A DNA stretch of 64,000 bases from Echinochloa phyllopogon. Lineage: Eukaryota; Streptophyta; Magnoliopsida; Poales; Poaceae. This document shows, one piece after another, positions 1-14,000 of this stretch. Each line of letters begins with the position of its first letter. The first letter of the stretch is position 1. The notes below the pieces were generated by a model. It had not been told where the DNA came from. It was given only the letters and a program-made list of their open reading frames with translations, and did no database searches. Location of the stretch: contig BTCW01000017.1 of the NCBI GenBank assembly GCA_033239725.1, forward strand, positions 25,785,501 through 25,849,500, in the 5' to 3' direction. The position numbers and the translations under genes were made by a program.

Positions 1-2420
1 GATCGGCTAGAAACGAAACGAACGCACCCAATTCACTTTTTTGGACCCAATAGTGATGTTTTGGTTCGTTTGGATCAGTTTCGTTACTACACCGAAAACC
101 ATGCCGGGGTTGCATTTAATGCACCGATTCGGGTCGGAAACGAAACGATGCATGTTATCGTCCAGAAACGAAATGAACACACCCTATCCACTTTTTCGAC
201 CCAATAGTGATGTTTTGATTCGTTTGGGTCAGTTTCGTTACTGCACCGAATACCATGCCAGGGTTGCATTTAATGCACCGATTCGGGTCGGAAACGAAAC
301 GATGCACGGGTTCGGGTAGAAACGAAAGGAACGCACCCAATTCACTTTTTTGGACCGAATAGTGATGTTTTGGTTCGTTTGGGTCAGTTTCGTTACTACA
401 CCGAAAACCATGCCGGTGTTGCATTTAATGCATCGATTCGGGTTTGAAATGAAACGATGGACGGAATCGGCTACAAACAAAACGAACGCACATAATTCAA
501 TTTTTTGGACCCAATAGTGATGTTTTGGTTCGTTTGGGTCAGTTTCGTTACTGCACCGAAAACCATGCCGGGGTTGCATTTAATGCACCGATACGGGTCG
601 GAAACGAAACGATGCACGGAGTCATCCAGAAATGAAACGAACGCACCCTATCCACTTTTTTGGACCCAATAGTGATGTTTTGGTTCGTTTGGGTCAGTTT
701 GGTTACTGCACCGAAAACCATGCCGGGGTTGCATATAATGCACCGATTCGGGTCGGAAACGAAACGATGCACGGAGTCATCCAGAAACGAAATGAACGCA
801 CCCAATTCACTTTTTTGGACCCAATAGTGATGTTTTGGTTCATTTGGGTCAGTTTTGTTACTGCACCGAAAACCATGCCGGGGTTGCATTTAATGCACCG
901 ATTCGGGTCGGAAACGAAACGATGCACGGAGTCATCCAGAAACGAAACGAACGCACCCTATCCACTTTTTTGGACCCAATAGTGATGTTTTGGTTCGTTT
1001 GGGTCAGTTTGGTTACTGCACCGAAAACCATGCCGGGGTTGCATTTAATGCACCGATTCGGGTCGGAAACGAAACGATGCAAAGAATCGGCTAGAAAGGA
1101 AACAAATGCACCCAATTCACTTTTTTGGACCCAATAGTGATGTTTTGGTTCGTTTGGGTCAGTTTCGTTACTGCACCGAAAACCATGCCGGGGTTGCATT
1201 TAATGCACCGATTCGGGTCGGAAACGAAACTATGCACGGAGTCATCCAGAAACGAAACGAACGCACCCTATCCACTTTTTTGGACCCAATAGTGATGTTT
1301 TGGTTCGTTTGGGTCAGTTTGGTTACTGCACCGAAAACCATGCCGGGGTTGCATATAATGCACCGATTCGGGTCGGAAACGAAACGATGCACGGAATCAG
1401 CTAGAAACGAAATGAACGCACCCAATTCATTTTTTGGACCCAATAGTGATGTTTTGGTTCGTTTCGGTCAGTTTCGTTACTGCACCGAAAACCATGTCGG
1501 GGTTGCATTTAATGCACCGATTCGAGTCGGAAACGAAATGATGCACGGAGTCATCCAGAAACGAAACGAACGCACCCTATCCACTTTTTTGGACCCAATA
1601 GTGATGTTTTGGTTCGTTTGGGTAAGTTTGGTTACTGCACCGAAAACCATGCCGGGGTTGCATATAATGCACCGATTCGGGTCGGAAACGAAACGATGCA
1701 CGGAATCATCCAGAAACGAAATGAACGCACCCAATTCACTTTTTTGGACCCAATAGTGATGTTTTGGTTCGTTTGGGTCAGTTTCGTTACTGCACCGAAA
1801 ACCATGCCGGGGTTGCATTTAATGCACCAATTCGGGTCGGAAACGGAACGATGCACGGGATCGGCTAGAAACGAAACGAACGCACCCTATCCACTTTTTT
1901 GGACCCAATAGTGATGTTTTGGTTCGTTTGGATCAGTTTCGTTACTACACCGAAAACCATGCCGGGGTTGCAATTAATGCACCGATTCGGGTCGGAAACG
2001 AAACGATGCATGTTATCGTCCAGAAACGAAATGAACACACCCTATCCACTTTTTTGACCCAATAGTGATGTTTTGGTTCGTTTGGATCAGTTTCGTTACT
2101 GCACCGAATACCATGCCAGGGTTGCATTCAATGCACCGATTCGGGTCGGAAACGAAACGATGCACGGGTTCGGGTAGAAACGAAACGAACGCACCCTATC
2201 CACTTTTTTGGACCCAATAGTGATGTTTTGGTTCGTTTGGGTCAGTTTGGTTACTGCACCGAAAACCATGCCGGGGTTGCATATAATGCACCGATTCGGG
2301 TCGGAAACGAAACGATGCACGGAATCAGCTAGAAACGAAATGAACGCACCCAATTCATTTTTTGGACCCAATAGTGATGTTTTGGTTCGTTTGGGTCAGT
2401 TTCGTTACTGCACCGAAAAC
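1..2420. repeat. Higher-order block, first copy of a 6652-bp-offset pair
   Basis: The first ~2.4 kb matches about 6653-9072 nearly base for base at an offset of 6652 bp, 43 monomer lengths. The two copies carry the same succession of monomer types and share rare variants, for example the actatgcacgg form near 1230 and 7882. They differ at a few sites, such as actttttt-gaccc near 2050 versus ctttttcgaccc near 8702. Similarity in monomer order is lost at about 2420, where this copy has catgtcggggttccattc. Edges were read by eye and may be off by tens of bases. Confidence 0.75.
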
Positions 2421-3647
2421 CATGTCGGGGTTCCATTCAATGCACCGATTCGGGTCGGAAACGAAACGATGCACGGAATCATCCAGAAACGAAATGAACG
2501 CATCCAATTCACTTTTTTGGACCCAATAGTGATGTTTTGGTTCGTTTGGGTCAGTTTCGTTACTGCACCGAAAACCATGCCGGGGTTGCATTTAATGCAC
2601 CGATTCGGGTCGGAAACGAAACGATGCACGGAATCATCCAGAAACGAAATGAACGCACCCAATTCACTTTTTTGGACCCAATAGTGATGTTTTGGTTCGT
2701 TTGGGTCAGTTTCGTTACTGCACCGAAAACCATGCCGGGGTTGCATTTAATGCACCGATTCGGGTTGGAAACGAAACGATGCACGGGATCGGCTAGAAAC
2801 GAAACGAACGCACCCAATTCACTTTTTTGGACCCAATAGTGATGTTTTGGTTCGTTTGGATCAGTTTCGTTACTACACCGAAAACCATGCCGGGGTTGCA
2901 TTTAATGCACCGATTCGGGTCGGAAACGAAACGATGCATTTTATCGTCCAGAAACGAAATGAACACACTCTATCCACTTTTTCGACCCAATAGTGATGTT
3001 TTGATTCGTTTGGGTCAGTTTCGTTACTGCACCGAATACCATGCCAGGGTTGCATTTAATGCACCGATTCGGGTCGGAAACGAAACGATGCACGGGTTCG
3101 GGTAGAAACGAAAGGAACGCACCCAATTCACTTTTTTGGACCCAATAGTGATGTTTTGGTTCGTTTGGGTCAGTTTCGTTACTACACCGAAAACCATGCC
3201 GGTGTTGCATTTAATGCACCGATTCGGGTTTGAAATGAAACGATGGACGGAATCGGCTACAAACAAAACGAACGCACATAATTCAATTTTTTGGACCCAA
3301 TAGTGATGTTTTGGTTCGTTTGGGTCAGTTTCGTTACTGCACCGAAAACCATGCCGCGGTTGCATATAATGCACCGATTCGGGTCGGAAACGAAACGATG
3401 CACGGAGTCATCCAGAAACGAAATGAACGCACCCAATTCACTTTTTTGGACCCAATAGTGATGTTTTGGTTCATTTGGGTCAGTTTTGTTACTGCACCGA
3501 AAACCATGCCGGGGTTGCATTTAATGCACCGATTAGGGTCGGAAACGAAACGATGCACGGAGTCATCCAGAAACGAAACGAATGCACCCTATCCACTTTT
3601 TTGGACCCAATAGTGATGTTTTGGTTCGTTTGGGTCAGTTTGGTTAC

Positions 3648-6600
3648 TACACCGAAAACCATGCCGGGGTTGCATTTAATGCACCGATTCGGGTCGGAAA
3701 CGAAACGATGCAAATAATCGGCTAGAAAGGAAACAAATGCACCCAATTCACTTTTTTGGACCAAATAGTGATGTTTTGGTTCGTTTGGGTCAGTTTCGTT
3801 ACTGCACCGAAAACCATGCCGGGGTTGCATTTAATGCACCGATTCGGGTTAGAAATGAAACGATGCACGAAATCGGCTACAAACAAAACGAACGCACATA
3901 ATTCAATTTTTTGGACCCAATAGTGATGTTTTGGTTCGTTTGGGTCAGTTTCGTTACTGCACCGAAAACCATGCCGGGGTTGCATTTAATGCACCGATTC
4001 GGATCGGAAACGAAACGATGCACGGAGTCATCCAGAAACGAAACGAACGCACCCTATCCACTTTTTTGGACCCAATAGTGATGTTTTGGTTCGTTTGGGT
4101 CAGTTTCGTTACTGCACCGAAAACCATGCCGGGGTTGCATTTAATGCACCGATTCGGGTCGGAAACGAAACGATGCACGGAGTCATCCAGAAACGAAACG
4201 AACGCACCCTATCCACTTTTTTGGACCCAATAGTGATGTTTTGGTTCGTTTGGGTCAGTTTGGTTACTGCACCGAAAACCATGCCGGGGTTGCATATAAT
4301 GCTCCGATTCGGGTCGGAAACGAAACGATGCACGGAATCAGCTAGAAACGAAATGAACGCACCCAATTCATTTTTTGGACCCAATAGTGATGTTTTGGTT
4401 CATTTGGGTCAGTTTCGTTACTGCACCGAAAACCATGCCGGGGTTGCATTTAATGCACCGATTCGGGTCGGAAACGAAACGATGCACGGAGTCATCCAGA
4501 AACGAAACGACGCACCCTATCCACTTTTTTGGACCCAATAGTGATGTTTTGGTTCGTTTGGGTCAGTTTGGTTACTGCACCGAAAACCATGCCGGGGTTG
4601 CATATAATGCACCGATTCGGGTCGGAAACGAAACGATGCACGGAATCAGCTAGAAACGAAATGAACGCACCCAATTCATTTTTTGGACTCAATAGTGAAG
4701 TTTTGGTTCATTTGGGTCAGTTTCGTTACTGCACCGAAAACCATGCCGGGGTTGCATATAATGCACCGATTCGGGTCGGAAACGAAACGATGCACGGAAT
4801 CAGCTAGAAACGAAATGAACGCACCCAATTCATTTTTTGGACCCAATAGTGATGTTTTGGTTCGTTTGGGTCAGTTTCGTTACTGCACCGAAAACCATGC
4901 CGGGGTTGCATTTAATGCACCGATTCGGGTCGGAAACGAAACGATGCACGGAATCATCCAGAAACGAAATGAACGCACCCAATTCACTTTTTTGGACCCA
5001 ATAGTGATGTTTTGGTTCGTTTGGGTCAGTTTCGTTACTGCACCGAAAACCATGCCGGGGTTGCATTTAATGCACCGATTCGGGTTGGAAACGAAACGAT
5101 GCACGGGATCGGCTAGAAACGAAACGAACGCACCCAATTCACTTTTTTGGACCCAATAGTGATGTTTTGGTTCGTTTGGATCAGTTTCGTTACTACACCG
5201 AAAACCATGCCGGGGTTGCATTTAATGCACCGATTCGGGTCGGAAACGAAACGATGCAAATAATCGGCTAGAAAGGAAACAAATGCACCCAATTCACTTT
5301 TTTGGACCAAATAGTGATGTTTTGGTTCGTTTGGGTCAGTTTCGTTACTGCACCGAAAACCATGCCGGGGTTGCATTTAATGCACCGATTCGGGTTAGAA
5401 ATGAAACGATGCACGAAATCGGCTACAAACAAAACGAACGCACATAATTCAATTTTTTGGACCCAATAGTGATGTTTTGGTTCGTTTGGGTCAGTTTCGT
5501 TACTGCACCGAAAACCATGCCGGGGTTGCATTTAATGCACCGATTCGGATCGGAAACGAAACGATGCACGGAGTCATCCAGAAACGAAACGAACGCACCC
5601 TATCCACTTTTTTGGACCCAATAGTGATGTTTTGGTTCGTTTGGGTCAGTTTCGTTACTGCACCGAAAACCATGCCGGGGTTGCATTTAATGCACCGATT
5701 CGGGTCGGAAACGAAACGATGCACGGAGTCATCCAGAAACGAAACGAACGCACCCTATCCACTTTTTTGGACCCAATAGTGATGTTTTGGTTCGTTTGGG
5801 TCAGTTTGGTTACTGCACCGAAAACCATGCCGGGGTTGCATATAATGCTCCGATTCGGGTCGGAAACGAAACGATGCACGGAATCAGCTAGAAACGAAAT
5901 GAACGCACCCAATTCATTTTTTGGACCCAATAGTGATGTTTTGGTTCATTTGGGTCAGTTTCGTTACTGCACCGAAAACCATGCCGGGGTTGCATTTAAT
6001 GCACCGATTCGGGTCGGAAACGAAACGATGCACGGAGTCATCCAGAAACGAAACGACGCACCCTATCCACTTTTTTGGACCCAATAGTGATGTTTTGGTT
6101 CGTTTGGGTCAGTTTGGTTACTGCACCGAAAACCATGCCGGGGTTGCATATAATGCACCGATTCGGGTCGGAAACGAAACGATGCACGGAATCAGCTAGA
6201 AACGAAATGAACGCACCCAATTCATTTTTTGGACTCAATAGTGAAGTTTTGGTTCATTTGGGTCAGTTTCGTTACTGCACCGAAAACCATGCCGGGGTTG
6301 CATATAATGCACCGATTCGGGTCGGAAACGAAACGATGCACGGAATCAGCTAGAAACGAAATGAACGCACCCAATTCATTTTTTGGACCCAATAGTGATG
6401 TTTTGGTTCGTTTGGGTCAGTTTCGTTACTGCACCGAAAACCATGCCGGGGTTGCATTTAATGCACCGATTCGGGTCGGAAACGAAACGATGCACGGAAT
6501 CATCCAGAAACGAAATGAACGCACCCAATTCACTTTTTTGGACCCAATAGTGATGTTTTGGTTCGTTTGGGTCAGTTTCGTTACTGCACCGAAAACCATG

Positions 6601-6802
6601 CCGGGGTTGCATTTAATGCACCGATTCGGGTTGGAAACGAAACGATGCACGGGATCGGCTAGAAACGAAACGAACGCACCCAATTCACTTTTTTGGACCC
6701 AATAGTGATGTTTTGGTTCGTTTGGATCAGTTTCGTTACTACACCGAAAACCATGCCGGGGTTGCATTTAATGCACCGATTCGGGTCGGAAACGAAACGA
6801 TG
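3648..6802. repeat. Tandem higher-order duplication, 1546-bp unit (10 monomers)
   Basis: Two adjacent copies, about 3648-5193 and 5194-6739, with matching sequence continuing to about 6802. A one-base deletion in one monomer (aaacgacgcaccc instead of aaacgaacgcaccc) sits at 4505 and again at 6051, exactly 1546 bp apart. Other shared private variants include gattcggatcgg near 4000 and 5546, atgctccgattc near 4300 and 5846, and a gtgaagttttgg unit near 4693 and 6239. Sharing of such rare changes shows the whole 10-monomer block was copied as a unit. Confidence 0.85.
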
Positions 6803-7511
6803 CATGTTATCGTCCAGAAACGAAATGAACACACCCTATCCACTTTTTCGACCCAATAGTGATGTTTTGATTCGTTTGGGTCAGTTTCGTTACTGCACCG
6901 AATACCATGCCAGGGTTGCATTTAATGCACCGATTCGGGTCGGAAACGAAACGATGCACGGGTTCGGGTAGAAACGAAAGGAACGCACCCAATTCACTTT
7001 TTTGGACCGAATAGTGATGTTTTGGTTCGTTTGGGTCAGTTTCGTTACTACACCGAAAACCATGCCGGTGTTGCATTTAATGCATCGATTCGGGTTTGAA
7101 ATGAAACGATGGACGGAATCGGCTACAAACAAAACGAACGCACATAATTCAATTTTTTGGACCCAATAGTGATGTTTTGGTTCGTTTGGGTCAGTTTCGT
7201 TACTGCACCGAAAACCATGCCGGGGTTGCATTTAATGCACCGATACGGGTCGGAAACGAAACGATGCACGGAGTCATCCAGAAATGAAACGAACGCACCC
7301 TATCCACTTTTTTGGACCCAATAGTGATGTTTTGGTTCGTTTGGGTCAGTTTGGTTACTGCACCGAAAACCATGCCGGGGTTGCATATAATGCACCGATT
7401 CGGGTCGGAAACGAAACGATGCACGGAGTCATCCAGAAACGAAATGAACGCACCCAATTCACTTTTTTGGACCCAATAGTGATGTTTTGGTTCATTTGGG
7501 TCAGTTTTGTT

Positions 7512-10500
7512 ACTGCACCGAAAACCATGCCGGGGTTGCATTTAATGCACCGATTCGGGTCGGAAACGAAACGATGCACGGAGTCATCCAGAAACGAAAC
7601 GAACGCACCCTATCCACTTTTTTGGACCCAATAGTGATGTTTTGGTTCGTTTGGGTCAGTTTGGTTACTGCACCGAAAACCATGCCGGGGTTGCATTTAA
7701 TGCACCGATTCGGGTCGGAAACGAAACGATGCAAAGAATCGGCTAGAAAGGAAACAAATGCACCCAATTCACTTTTTTGGACCCAATAGTGATGTTTTGG
7801 TTCGTTTGGGTCAGTTTCGTTACTGCACCGAAAACCATGCCGGGGTTGCATTTAATGCACCGATTCGGGTCGGAAACGAAACTATGCACGGAGTCATCCA
7901 GAAACGAAACGAACGCACCCTATCCACTTTTTTGGACCCAATAGTGATGTTTTGGTTCGTTTGGGTCAGTTTGGTTACTGCACCGAAAACCATGCCGGGG
8001 TTGCATATAATGCACCGATTCGGGTCGGAAACGAAACGATGCACGGAATCAGCTAGAAACGAAATGAACACACCCAATTCATTTTTTGGACCCAATAGTG
8101 ATGTTTTGGTTCGTTTCGGTCAGTTTCGTTACTGCACCGAAAACCATGTCGGGGTTGCATTTAATGCACCGATTCGGGTCGGAAACGAAATGATGCACGG
8201 AGTCATCCAGAAACGAAACGAACGCACCCTATCCACTTTTTTGGACCCAATAGTGATGTTTTGGTTCGTTTGGGTAAGTTTGGTTACTGCACCGAAAACC
8301 ATGCCGGGGTTGCATATAATGCACCGATTCGGGTCGGAAACGAAACGATGCACGGAATCATCCAGAAACGAAATGAACGCACCCAATTCACTTTTTTGGA
8401 CCCAATAGTGATGTTTTGGTTCGTTTGGGTCAGTTTCGTTACTGCACCGAAAACCATGCCGGGGTTGCATTTAATGCACCAATTCGGGTCGGAAACGGAA
8501 CGATGCACGGGATCGGCTAGAAACGAAACGAACGCACCCTATCCACTTTTTTGGACCCAATAGTGATGTTTTGGTTCGTTTGGATCAGTTTCGTTACTAC
8601 ACCGAAAACCATGCCGGGGTTGCAATTAATGCACCGATTCGGGTCGGAAACGAAACGATGCATGTTATCGTCCAGAAACGAAATGAACACACCCTATCCA
8701 CTTTTTCGACCCAATAGTGATGTTTTGGTTCGTTTGGATCAGTTTCGTTACTGCACCGAATACCATGCCAGGGTTGCATTCAATGCACCGATTCGGGTCG
8801 GAAACGAAACGATGCACGGGTTCGGGTAGAAACGAAACGAACGCACCCTATCCACTTTTTTGGACCCAATAGTGATGTTTTGGTTCGTTTGGGTCAGTTT
8901 GGTTACTGCACCGAAAACCATGCCGGGGTTGCATATAATGCACCGATTCGGGTCGGAAACGAAACGATGCACGGAATCAGCTAGAAACGAAATGAACGCA
9001 CCCAATTCATTTTTTGGACCCAATAGTGATGTTTTGGTTCGTTTGGGTCAGTTTCGTTACTGCACCGAAAACCATGCCGGGGTTGCATTTAATGCACCGA
9101 TTCGGGTCGGAAACGAAACGATGCACGGAATCATCCAGAAACGAAATGAACGCACCCAATTCACTTTTTTGGACCCAATAGTGATGTTTTGGTTCGTTTG
9201 GGTCAGTTTCGTTACTGCACCGAAAACCATGCCGGGGTTGCATTTAATGCACCGATTCGGGTCGGAAACGAAACGATGCACGGAGTCATCCAGAAACGAA
9301 ACGAACGCACCCTATCCACTTTTTTGGACCCAATAGTGATGTTTTGGTTCGTTTGGGTCAGTTTGGTTACTGCACCGAAAACCATGCCGGGGTTGCATTT
9401 AATGCACCGATTCGGGTCGGAAACGAAACGATGCAAAGAATCGGCTAGAAAGGAAACAAATGCACCCAATTCACTTTTTTGGACCCAATAGTGATGTTTT
9501 GGTTCGTTTGGGTCAGTTTCGTTACTGCACCGAAAACCATGCCGGGGTTGCATTTAATGCACCGATTCGGGTCGGAAACGAAACTATGCACGGAGTCATC
9601 CAGAAACGAAACGAACGCACCCTATCCACTTTTTTGGACCCAATAGTGATGTTTTGGTTCGTTTGGGTCAGTTTGGTTACTGCACCGAAAACCATGCCGG
9701 GGTTGCATATAATGCACCGATTCGGGTCGGAAACGAAACGATGCACGGAATCAGCTAGAAACGAAATGAACACACCCAATTCATTTTTTGGACCCAATAG
9801 TGATGTTTTGGTTCGTTTCGGTCAGTTTCGTTACTGCACCGAAAACCATGTCGGGGTTGCATTTAATGCACCGATTCGGGTCGGAAACGAAATGATGCAC
9901 GGAGTCATCCAGAAACGAAACGAACGCACCCTATCCACTTTTTTGGACCCAATAGTGATGTTTTGGTTCGTTTGGGTAAGTTTGGTTACTGCACCGAAAA
10001 CCATGCCGGGGTTGCATATAATGCACCGATTCGGGTCGGAAACGAAACGATGCACGGAATCATCCAGAAACGAAATGAACGCACCCAATTCACTTTTTTG
10101 GACCCAATAGTGATGTTTTGGTTCGTTTGGGTCAGTTTCGTTACTGCACCGAAAACCATGCCGGGGTTGCATTTAATGCACCAATTCGGGTCGGAAACGG
10201 AACGATGCACGGGATCGGCTAGAAACGAAACGAACGCACCCTATCCACTTTTTTGGACCCAATAGTGATGTTTTGGTTCGTTTGGATCAGTTTCGTTACT
10301 ACACCGAAAACCATGCCGGGGTTGCAATTAATGCACCGATTCGGGTCGGAAACGAAACGATGCATGTTATCGTCCAGAAACGAAATGAACACACCCTATC
10401 CACTTTTTCGACCCAATAGTGATGTTTTGGTTCGTTTGGATCAGTTTCGTTACTGCACCGAATACCATGCCAGGGTTGCATTCAATGCACCGATTCGGGT

Positions 10501-10983
10501 CGGAAACGAAACGATGCACGGGTTCGGGTAGAAACGAAACGAACGCACCCTATCCACTTTTTTGGACCCAATAGTGATGTTTTGGTTCGTTTGGGTCAGT
10601 TTGGTTACTGCACCGAAAACCATGCCGGGGTTGCATATAATGCACCGATTCGGGTCGGAAACGAAACGATGCACGGAATCAGCTAGAAACGAAATGAACG
10701 CACCCAATTCATTTTTTGGACCCAATAGTGATGTTTTGGTTCGTTTGGGTCAGTTTCGTTACTGCACCGAAAACCATGCCGGGGTTGCATTTAATGCACC
10801 GATTCGGGTCGGAAACGAAACGATGCACGGAATCATCCAGAAACGAAATGAACGCACCCAATTCACTTTTTTGGACCCAATAGTGATGTTTTGGTTCGTT
10901 TGGGTCAGTTTCGTTACTGCACCGAAAACCATGCCGGGGTTGCATTTAATGCACCGATTCGGGTCGGAAACGAAACGATGCAC
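7512..10983. repeat. Tandem higher-order duplication, 1702-bp unit (11 monomers)
   Basis: Two copies, about 7512-9213 and 9214-10915, with identity running on to about 10983. The pair shares a gaacacacccaattcat variant near 8067 and 9769, a gggtaagtttgg variant near 8272 and 9974, and a ggaaacggaacg variant near 8491 and 10193. This duplication is nested inside the 6652-bp-offset pair: the gaacacaccc variant is absent from the older block at 1-2420, so it arose before the 1702-bp step but after the 6652-bp step. Confidence 0.8.
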
Positions 10984-11019
10984 GAGATCGGCTAGAAACG
11001 AAACGAACGCACCCAATTC

Positions 11020-14000
11020 ACTTTTTTGGACCCAATAGTGATGTTTTGGTTCGTTTGGATCAGTTTCGTTACTACACCGAAAACCATGCCGGGGTTGCAT
11101 TTAATGCACCGATTCGGGTCGGAAACGAAACGATGCATGTTATCGTCCAGAAACAAAATGAACACACCCTATCCACTTTTTCGACCCAATAGTGAAGTTT
11201 TGATTCATTTGGGTCAGTTTCGTTACTGCACCGAATACCATGCCAGGGTTGCATTTAATGCACCGATTCGGGTCGGAAACGAAACGATGCACGGGTTCAG
11301 GTAGAAACGAAAGGAACGCACCCAATTCACTTTTTTGGACCCAATAGTGATGTTTTGGTTCGTTTGGGTCAGTTTCGTTACTACACCGAAAACCATGCCG
11401 GTGTTGCATTTAATGCACCGATTCGGGTTAGAAATGAAACGATGCACGTAATCGGCTACAAACAAAACGAACGCACATAATTCAATTTTTTGGACCCAAT
11501 AGTGATGTTTTGGTTCGTTTGGGTTAGTTTTGTTACTGCACCGAAAACCATGCCGGGGTTGCATTTAATGCACCGATTCGGGTCGGAAACGAAACGATGC
11601 ACGGAGTCATCCAGAAACGAAACGAACGCACCCTATCCACTTTTTTGGACCCAATAGTGATGTTTTGGTTCGTTTGGGTCAGTTTGGTTACTGCACCGAA
11701 AACCATGCCGGGGTTGCATATAATGCACCGATTCGGGTCGGAAACGAAATGATGCACGGAATCAGCTAGAAACGAAATGAACGCACCCAATTCATTTTTT
11801 GGACCCAATAGTGATGTTTTGGTTCGTTTGGGTCAGTTTCGTTACTGCACCGAAAACCATGCCGGGGTTGCATTTAATGCACCGATTCGGGTCGGAAACG
11901 AAACGATGCACGGAGTCATCCAGAAACGAAACGAACGCACCCTATCCACTTTTTTGGACCCAATAGTGATGTTTTGGTTCGTTTGGGTCAGTTTGGTTAC
12001 TGCACCGAAAACCATGCCGGGGTTGCATTTAATGCACCGATTCGGGTCGGAAACGAAACGATGCAAAGAATCGGCTAGAAAGGAAACAAATGCACCCAAT
12101 TCACTTTTTTGGACCCAATAGTGATGTTTTGGTTCGTTTGGGTCAGTTTCGTTACTGCACCGAAAACCATGCCGGGGTTGCATTTAATGCACCGATTCGG
12201 GTTAGAAATGAAACGATGCACGAAATCGGCTACAAACAAAACGAATGCACATAATTCAATTTTTTGGACCCAATAGTGATGTTTTGGTTCGTTTGGGTCA
12301 GTTTCGTTACTGCACCGAAAACCATGCCGGGGTTGCATTTAATGCACCGATTCGGGTCGGAAACGAAACGATGCACGGAGTCATCCAGAAACGAAACGAA
12401 CGCACCCTATCCACTTTTTTGGACCCAATAGTGATGTTTTGGTTCGTTTGGGTCAGTTTGGTTACTGCACCGAAAACCATGCCGGGGTTGTATATAATGC
12501 ACTGATTCGGGTCGGAAACGAAACGATGCACGGAATCAGCTAGAAACGAAATGAACGCACCCAATTCATTTTTTGGACCCAATAGTGATGTTTTGGTTCG
12601 TTTGGGTCAGTTTCGTTACTGCACCGAAAACCATGCCGGGGTTCCATTTAATGCACCGATTCGGGTCGGAAACGAAACGATGCACGGAATCATCCAGAAA
12701 CGAAATGAACGCATCCAATTCACTTTTTTGGACCCAATAGTGATGTTTTGGTTCGTTTGGGTCAGTTTCGTTACTGCACCGAAAACCATGCCGGGGTTGC
12801 ATTTAATGCACCGATTCGGGTCGGAAACGAAACGATGCACGGAATCATCCAGAAACGAAATGAACGCACCCAATTCACTTTTTTGGACCCAATAGTGATG
12901 TTTTGGTTCGTTTGGGTCAGTTTCGTTACTGCACCGAAAACCATGCCGGGGTTGCATTTAATGCACCGATTCGGGTTGGAAACGAAACGATGCACGGGAT
13001 CGGCTAGAAACGAAACGAACGCACCCAATTCACTTTTTTGGACCCAATAGTGATGTTTTGGTTCGTTTGGATCAGTTTCGTTACTACACCGAAAACCATG
13101 CCGGGGTTGCATTTAATGCACCGATTCGGGTCGGAAACGAAACGATGCATTTTATCGTCCAGAAACGAAATGAACACACTCTATCCACTTTTTCGACCCA
13201 ATAGTGATGTTTTGATTCGTTTGGGTCAGTTTCGTTACTGCACCGAATACCATGCCAGGGTTGCATTTAATGCACCGATTCGGGTCGGAAACGAAACGAT
13301 GCACGGGTTCGGGTAGAAACGAAAGGAACGCACCCAATTCACTTTTTTGGACCCAATAGTGATGTTTTGGTTCGTTTGGGTCAGTTTCGTTACTGCACCG
13401 AAAACCATGCCGGGGTTGCATTTAATGCACCGATTCGGGTTAGAAATGAAACGATGCACGAAATCGGCTACAAACAAAACGAATGCACATAATTCAATTT
13501 TTTGGACCCAATAGTGATGTTTTGGTTCGTTTGGGTCAGTTTCGTTACTGCACCGAAAACCATGCCGGGGTTGCATTTAATGCACCGATTCGGGTCGGAA
13601 ACGAAACGATGCACGGAGTCATCCAGAAACGAAACGAACGCACCCTATCCACTTTTTTGGACCCAATAGTGATGTTTTGGTTCGTTTGGGTCAGTTTGGT
13701 TACTGCACCGAAAACCATGCCGGGGTTGTATATAATGCACTGATTCGGGTCGGAAACGAAACGATGCACGGAATCAGCTAGAAACGAAATGAACGCACCC
13801 AATTCATTTTTTGGACCCAATAGTGATGTTTTGGTTCGTTTGGATCAGTTTCGTTACTACACCGAAAACCATGCCGGGGTTGCATTTAATGCACCGATTC
13901 GGGTCGGAAACGAAACGATGCATGTTATCGTCCAGAAACAAAATGAACACACCCTATCCACTTTTTCGACCCAATAGTGAAGTTTTGATTCATTTGGGTC

